Shown: one piece after another, positions 59,911 to 64,000 of the stretch
Layout of the letters: every line of letters starts with the position of its first letter
Position numbering within the stretch: position 1 is the first letter of the stretch
Origin: Cupriavidus malaysiensis
Lineage (GTDB): Bacteria; Pseudomonadota; Gammaproteobacteria; Burkholderiales; Burkholderiaceae
Assembly: GCF_001854325.1 (NCBI RefSeq)
Contig: NZ_CP017754.1
Location: 2,418,001 to 2,482,000, forward strand
DNA: 64,000 nucleotides
Reading direction: 5' to 3'
Program-made: the position numbers and the translations under genes
Notes under the pieces: model-generated
The model's input: only the letters and a program-made list of their open reading frames with translations
The model's database searches: none
What the model was told of the DNA's origin: nothing

Positions 59911-61945
59911 ACCGGCGGCACCGGTTGATCCGGCGGGCCCCGCCGGCCCCGGCGCGGCGGGCATCCTGCGCCTGCTCGGCCCCCTGCCGGGCCGGCTGGA
60001 GCTCACCACGCGCGTGGCCGCGGCCGCTGCGCTGACCGTGCTGGTGACGTCCCTGTACGGAACCCCCGAGGCGGCAATCTCCGCCTACCTCGTGTTCTTC
60101 CTCAACCGGGCCGACCGCACCAGCAGCGTGGTGATGAGCATCGGGGCGCTGGTGCTGATTTCGCTGGTGATCGGGCTGGTGCTGCTGGTTGCCATGGCCA
60201 GCATCGACTGGCCGTTGTGGCGGGTGATGTGGATGACCGTGCTGTCGGCCGGCCTGCTGTTCCTGACCTCGGCCAGCAAGTTGCGGCCGGTCGGCGCGAT
60301 CCTGGCCATGATCGTCGGCTTCGGGCTCGATCAACTCGGCCTGGCGCCGGTCGGCGAAGCGGCCACGCGGGCGCTGCTCTATGCCTGGCTGATGGTCGCC
60401 ATCCCGATCGGCGCCAATGTCGCGATCAATCTGCTGATGGCGCCCTCCCCGCGTCGCCTGGCCGGCCGGCGGCTGGCGGCGGGCCTGCGCCTGGCGGCGG
60501 ACGAGCTTCGTGCGCCGGCGTCCACGGCGCCGGCGCTGCAGGCCTGCCTGCGGGAAGGACTCGAACCGGTGGCCGGCTGGTTGAAACTGGCCAGGCTGGA
60601 GGGCAGCGTCACGCCGGCTGACGCAGCCGCGCTGCACCAGGTCCTGGCCTCGACCACGACCATCCTGCTGGCCGCGCAACTGGCCGGCCGCGAGCCGGCG
60701 GCACGCCTTCCCGCAGCCATTGCCGCTGCGCTTGCCGATAGCCTCGAAGCCATGGCCGCGATGCTCCATGCCGGCGGCTATCCGGTGGAGATCGAGCCGC
60801 CGCTGGCGCCCGCGGCGGTCGCCGGCCTGCCGCCGCTGGCACGTGCCGTGGCGGTCGAACTGCAGCAGGCCATGGTCGGTTTCGCCGCGCCGGCACCGAT
60901 GCCCGTGCCCACCACTGCGGCTGAGGGAGGCAGCAAGGCCGGCGCCGGTTCCGCCAGGAAGGGAGGCTTCCTGCTGCCGGACGCCTTCACCAATCCCGTG
61001 CACGTGCGTTACGCGCTGAAGACGACCGCCGCCGCCATGTTCTGCTACCTGCTGTACGCGCAGCTCGACTGGCCGGGCATCCACACCTGCTTCATCACCT
61101 GCTACGTGGTGTCGCTCGGCACCACCGCCGAGACCGTGGAGAAGCTGACGCTGCGCATTGCCGGCTGCGCCGTCGGCGCGGTGTTCGGCACCGCCGCCCT
61201 GGTCTTCGTCACCCCGGCGCTGACTTCCATCGGCGGGCTCATCGCCCTGGTCTTCGCCGGCGCCTGGCTGTCGGCCTGGGTGGCGGAGGGCTCGCCGCGC
61301 ATCGCCTACGCAGGCTTCCAGATCGCCTTCGCCTTCTTCCTGTGCGTGCTGCAGGGCGCCGCGCCCGGCTTCGACCTCACCATCGCGCGCGACCGCGTCA
61401 TCGGGATACTGGTGGGCAACCTCGCCGTCTACCTGGTGTTCACCCGTCTCTGGCCGGTCAGCATCGCGGCCTCCATCGACGCTGCGCTGGATGAACTGTG
61501 GCGGCAGTGGGAACGCCTGCTTGGCGGCGCCGGACCGGAGCCGCGCGGCGCCGTCGTGGCGGGCCTGCTGGCCCGGCAAGGCCAGCTCGGCGAGCACATC
61601 GCGCTGGCGCGCTACGAGCCGGCGGGGATCCGCCCGGCATCCGCCTGGCTTGCCGAGCGCCGCCTCGCCCTGGCACGGGCCGAGGCCGTGGCCGGGCCGC
61701 TGGCCTTGCTGGCAGTACGCTGGCCGGGCGATGCCGGCGCCGTCGAGCGACTGCGGCGCGCGGCCGGACACAGCCGCGGTGCGCCGCCGTTGGAAGCCGG
61801 CGCCACGACGATGGCCTCCGGCGCGCGGTCCGACGATGGCCTCCGTGCGAGCCTGCTGGCCTTGATCGATCAACGACTGACGGCGGTCGCGCCTGCGCCC
61901 GCACCGGATGACCCGAGGGAATCGCCGATTCATGCGCCGACTTAG
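59891..61945 (+). CDS. mdtO: FUSC-family inner membrane efflux protein
   Basis: A 684-residue protein with the FUSC/aromatic-acid exporter layout: two groups of membrane spans (about residues 35-170 and 375-520) and cytoplasmic parts. ALLYAWLMVAIPIGANVAINLLMAPSP ends the first; NPVHVRYALKTTAAAMFCYLLY starts the second. The start overlaps mdtN by 20 bases. Works with MdtN and MdtP to expel aromatic or other compounds. Confidence 0.9.
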   Translation: MARPAAEPAAPVDPAGPAGPGAAGILRLLGPLPGRLELTTRVAAAAALTVLVTSLYGTPEAAISAYLVFFLNRADRTSSVVMSIGALVLISLVIGLVLLVAMASIDWPLWRVMWMTVLSAGLLFLTSASKLRPVGAILAMIVGFGLDQLGLAPVGEAATRALLYAWLMVAIPIGANVAINLLMAPSPRRLAGRRLAAGLRLAADELRAPASTAPALQACLREGLEPVAGWLKLARLEGSVTPADAAALHQVLASTTTILLAAQLAGREPAARLPAAIAAALADSLEAMAAMLHAGGYPVEIEPPLAPAAVAGLPPLARAVAVELQQAMVGFAAPAPMPVPTTAAEGGSKAGAGSARKGGFLLPDAFTNPVHVRYALKTTAAAMFCYLLYAQLDWPGIHTCFITCYVVSLGTTAETVEKLTLRIAGCAVGAVFGTAALVFVTPALTSIGGLIALVFAGAWLSAWVAEGSPRIAYAGFQIAFAFFLCVLQGAAPGFDLTIARDRVIGILVGNLAVYLVFTRLWPVSIAASIDAALDELWRQWERLLGGAGPEPRGAVVAGLLARQGQLGEHIALARYEPAGIRPASAWLAERRLALARAEAVAGPLALLAVRWPGDAGAVERLRRAAGHSRGAPPLEAGATTMASGARSDDGLRASLLALIDQRLTAVAPAPAPDDPRESPIHAPT

Positions 61946-63527
61946 CTTTTCCGCGGCCTCGCTGGCCTTCGCCGTCGCCAGCGCCGGCGCGTGCCTGGGC
62001 GGGTGCGCGACCACCGCGCTGGAACTGGCGCCGCCGCGGCCCGACCGTCCATGGGAGCCCGAAACGACCGCCGCGGGCGAGATCGTCGCTGGCGCGCCGG
62101 GGCGGGCTCCGGAACGGCCTGAAGCAGGCATGGGCGAGGCGACCAGGCTGCCTGCCGCGGCACCCTATACATTGCCTGCCAATACCGCGCTGGCCAATGT
62201 GCCGCCGGCGGCAGCGCTGGACCCGGGGCACGCCTACACCCTGCCCGAGCTGATCGACCTGGCGGAATCGAGCCATCCGTCGACGCGGATCGCCTGGAAC
62301 GATGCGCGCAACGCGGCCCTGGCCGCCGGCATCGCCAAGAGCGCCTACCTGCCGCAGATCTCGGCCAGTGCCCTGGGGGGCTACCAGTCGGGGCATGGCA
62401 CCGTCTCCACCGCGCTCGGGCCGCTGTCGTCCGGTACCTCGACGCATGGCGCCGTCTCGGTGCTGTCGCTGCAATGGCTGCTGTTCGATTTCGGCGAGCG
62501 CGGCGGCCTGGTCGAAGCCGCCGAGCAGGCATCGGTGGCAAGCAATATCGCGTTCACCGCGGCCCACCAGCGCATCATCCACGAGGTCAGCCTGGCCTTC
62601 TATGCCTACCAGGCCGCCCGTGTGCGTGCCAGTACCGCGCAGCAGGCCTGGCAGAATGCCGACGCCGTGCTGGACGCCGCGCAGGCGCGCTACCGCCAGG
62701 GCATCGGCACCGTGCTCGAGGTCGCGCAGGCGACCCAGAACCGCGCCCAGGCCAGGCTCGCGCAGGTCCAGGCGGAAGGCGCGCAGAGCGATACCTACCT
62801 GGGACTGGTATCGGCGATCGGCATCTCGCCCTTGTCCCGGCCGAAGATCGCGCAGCTTCCCGCGCGGCCGCTGCCACCGTCCCTGCGCCGCTCGGTGGAG
62901 CAGGTGGTGGAGAACGCCATGGCCAGCCGGCCGGACGTGCTGGGCGCCTACGCGCTGGAAAGGGCGAGCCAGGCCAAGGTGAAAGCGGCCGAGGCCGAGT
63001 TCCTGCCCAAGGTGTTTCTCTCCGCCAACACCTCCTACGCTTCGGGCGGCGCGGCCATCACGGCGATCCCGTCGGTCGGGCAGCAGGCGCCGACCGTCAA
63101 CCTGAACGGCAGCCGCTACGGCGGCAGCGTCTTCCTCGGCGTCACCATTCCCCTCTACGACGGCGGCCTGCGCGCGGCCGTGCTGGCGCGGGCGCGCAAC
63201 GATGCCGAGAGCGCGTCGGACCGGCTCACGCAAGCCAGGCAGGAAGCGGTACGCCAGATCGTGGTCAGCCAGAACGCGCTGGAAAGCAGCCTGGCTGCGC
63301 AGGAAGCCGCCACGGCACTAGCGGCGGCGGCCCAGACCACCTACGAGGCCGCCTTCGCTGCCTACCGGCGCGGCGTCGGTACCATCACGGACGCGCTGCT
63401 GGCCCAGAACCAGTTGCTGCTGGCCAGGAACGCGGCCGCCGACGCGTACAGCGGCGCGCTGGCGGCCGCGGCCACACTGGCCCTGGCGACGGGTTCCCTC
63501 GGCGGCGGCAACGGCACCGAGCGGTAG
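61908..63527 (+). CDS. mdtP: Outer membrane efflux lipoprotein
   Basis: A 539-residue TolC-type outer-membrane factor. The lipobox is LGGCAT near residue 33. Two TolC repeats are present: YTLPELIDLAESSHPSTRIAW with the helical region, and VENAMASRPDVLGAYALERA with YRRGVGTITDALLAQNQLLLARN. The ATG at 61908 overlaps mdtO by 38 bases; 61932 is an alternative. Confidence 0.92.
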   Translation: MTRGNRRFMRRLSFSAASLAFAVASAGACLGGCATTALELAPPRPDRPWEPETTAAGEIVAGAPGRAPERPEAGMGEATRLPAAAPYTLPANTALANVPPAAALDPGHAYTLPELIDLAESSHPSTRIAWNDARNAALAAGIAKSAYLPQISASALGGYQSGHGTVSTALGPLSSGTSTHGAVSVLSLQWLLFDFGERGGLVEAAEQASVASNIAFTAAHQRIIHEVSLAFYAYQAARVRASTAQQAWQNADAVLDAAQARYRQGIGTVLEVAQATQNRAQARLAQVQAEGAQSDTYLGLVSAIGISPLSRPKIAQLPARPLPPSLRRSVEQVVENAMASRPDVLGAYALERASQAKVKAAEAEFLPKVFLSANTSYASGGAAITAIPSVGQQAPTVNLNGSRYGGSVFLGVTIPLYDGGLRAAVLARARNDAESASDRLTQARQEAVRQIVVSQNALESSLAAQEAATALAAAAQTTYEAAFAAYRRGVGTITDALLAQNQLLLARNAAADAYSGALAAAATLALATGSLGGGNGTER

Positions 63528-63547
63528 ACGCGGCGGATGGAACCGCG

Positions 63548-63583
63548 GCTGGAAGAAAAGCTGGAAGAGAAGCTGGAAGAGAA
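63548..63583. repeat. Three tandem copies of a 12-bp unit
   Basis: GCTGGAAGAAAA once and GCTGGAAGAGAA twice lie in the 124-base gap after mdtP. A 12-bp unit would not shift a frame. It has no known function. Confidence 0.8.
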
Positions 63584-63651
63584 GACGGACGATGGTGCGC
63601 GAATGCGCAGCGAAGACGAAGGTTGAATCGTAAAGCGCCGATTCACTTGTG

Positions 63652-64000
63652 CTACCGGTGCCCGGAAGCAGTGCAAAGGCCATCAAAGCATACCTTGAGC
63701 ATCGATTCGACAATGGCGTCCGTATCCATCTTGCTGTAGAGCTGCAGGTACTCCACAGCCGGATCGCAGCTGCGCGCGTAGTAGCTGAACAGGATGACAT
63801 CGGTGGGCAGGTCGGCATTGAACTCGCCGTTGCGGCGTGCCTCGTCCACCAGTCCCTCCAACTGCTTGTTGAGCTTGAGCACGCGCGTCACATAGCGCAG
63901 GTTGCGCGTCAGCATGGCGCGCACATGCGGGCTGGTCGATGGCAGGAAGGGCAGCCCGCCACCCAGGCGCACGCGCAGCGCCCACTCCAGAAGCGCACGC
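63652..64000 (-). CDS. TetR-family regulator, C-terminal part (partial)
   Basis: A partial protein that runs off the right edge. The visible part (RALLEWALRVRLGGGLPFLP, then NKQLEGLVDEARRNGEFNAD and DPAVEYLQLYSKMDTDAIVE) is the ligand-binding C-terminal domain of a TetR-type repressor. The HTH would lie beyond the window. It is convergent with mdtP and may control the pump. Confidence 0.75.
   Translation of the reverse strand, partial: RALLEWALRVRLGGGLPFLPSTSPHVRAMLTRNLRYVTRVLKLNKQLEGLVDEARRNGEFNADLPTDVILFSYYARSCDPAVEYLQLYSKMDTDAIVESMLKVCFDGLCTASGHR

Noticed and set aside
59825..62131. A 768-residue minus-strand frame antisense to mdtO
   Set aside because: Gln/Arg/Gly-rich shadow of the FUSC gene with no domain.
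1..64000. CRISPR arrays, rRNA operons, tRNA genes
   Set aside because: No regularly spaced direct repeats of CRISPR size and no rRNA-like or complete tRNA cloverleaf sequence was recognised.

Overview
The window is about 64 kb of very GC-rich DNA with dense, bacterial-type coding. The gene content points to a Burkholderiales member, most likely in the Cupriavidus/Ralstonia group. The main pointers are a Bug-type tripartite tricarboxylate transport binding protein beside a CaiB/BaiF CoA-transferase, cydP-cydABX-ybgE, a long-form leuA, chrA with ChrB-domain genes, and an mdtNOP/ytcA efflux operon. That assignment is inference from gene families; no rRNA or marker gene is present.

Layout. 1-4.4 kb: end of a DUF2126 protein, an ATP-grasp/alpha-E fusion and a transglutaminase-like protein, the usual trio of a proposed peptide-ligating system. 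4.7-11.6 kb: a surface cluster (GT9 glycosyltransferase, TagD-like cytidylyltransferase, a divergent GAPDH-like enzyme, a LicD-like protein, a type V autotransporter), followed by a lipoprotein hydrolase. 13-16 kb: LysR regulator divergent from a Bug protein and a CoA-transferase. 16.3-21.2 kb: two AraC-type regulators, leuA with a structured leader, and a secreted alpha/beta hydrolase. 21.5-23.6 kb: an SsuD-like flavin enzyme and an unrecognised protein. 23.8-27.3 kb: cytochrome bd operon behind an FNR/ANR box. 27.6-36.5 kb: a redox/electrophile block with two OYEs, two aldo-keto reductases, a luciferase-type oxidoreductase and LysR, AraC and TetR regulators. 36.7-38.2 kb: three-gene DNA alkylation repair operon. 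38.3-40.6 kb: LysR divergent from an FAD monooxygenase.

40.6-48.6 kb is an accessory island. It holds decayed transposase pieces (IS1182-, ISNCY- and IS30-like), small cargo genes and a visibly AT-richer Tat-exported amidohydrolase. 48.6-52.9 kb is a chromate-type operon read leftward: chrA, a degenerate superoxide-dismutase-like gene, a ChrB-domain gene, two small exported proteins and an MFS transporter. 53.4-58.1 kb: cupin/LysR pair, cytochrome b561, a PqiC/MlaD lipid-transport pair and a CBS-domain protein. 58.5-64 kb: ytcA-mdtN-mdtO-mdtP efflux operon with a TetR-type gene running off the right edge.

The strongest candidates for something new are: (a) the leuA leader, which combines a Leu-codon-rich mini-ORF using rare CTA codons with three mutually exclusive RNA pairings, one covering the leuA ribosome-binding site; (b) the surface cluster, which may decorate the adjacent autotransporter; (c) a 15-bp operator-like palindrome found beside a LysR gene and again ahead of the aldo-keto reductase/OYE operon; and (d) the rearranged chromate operon.
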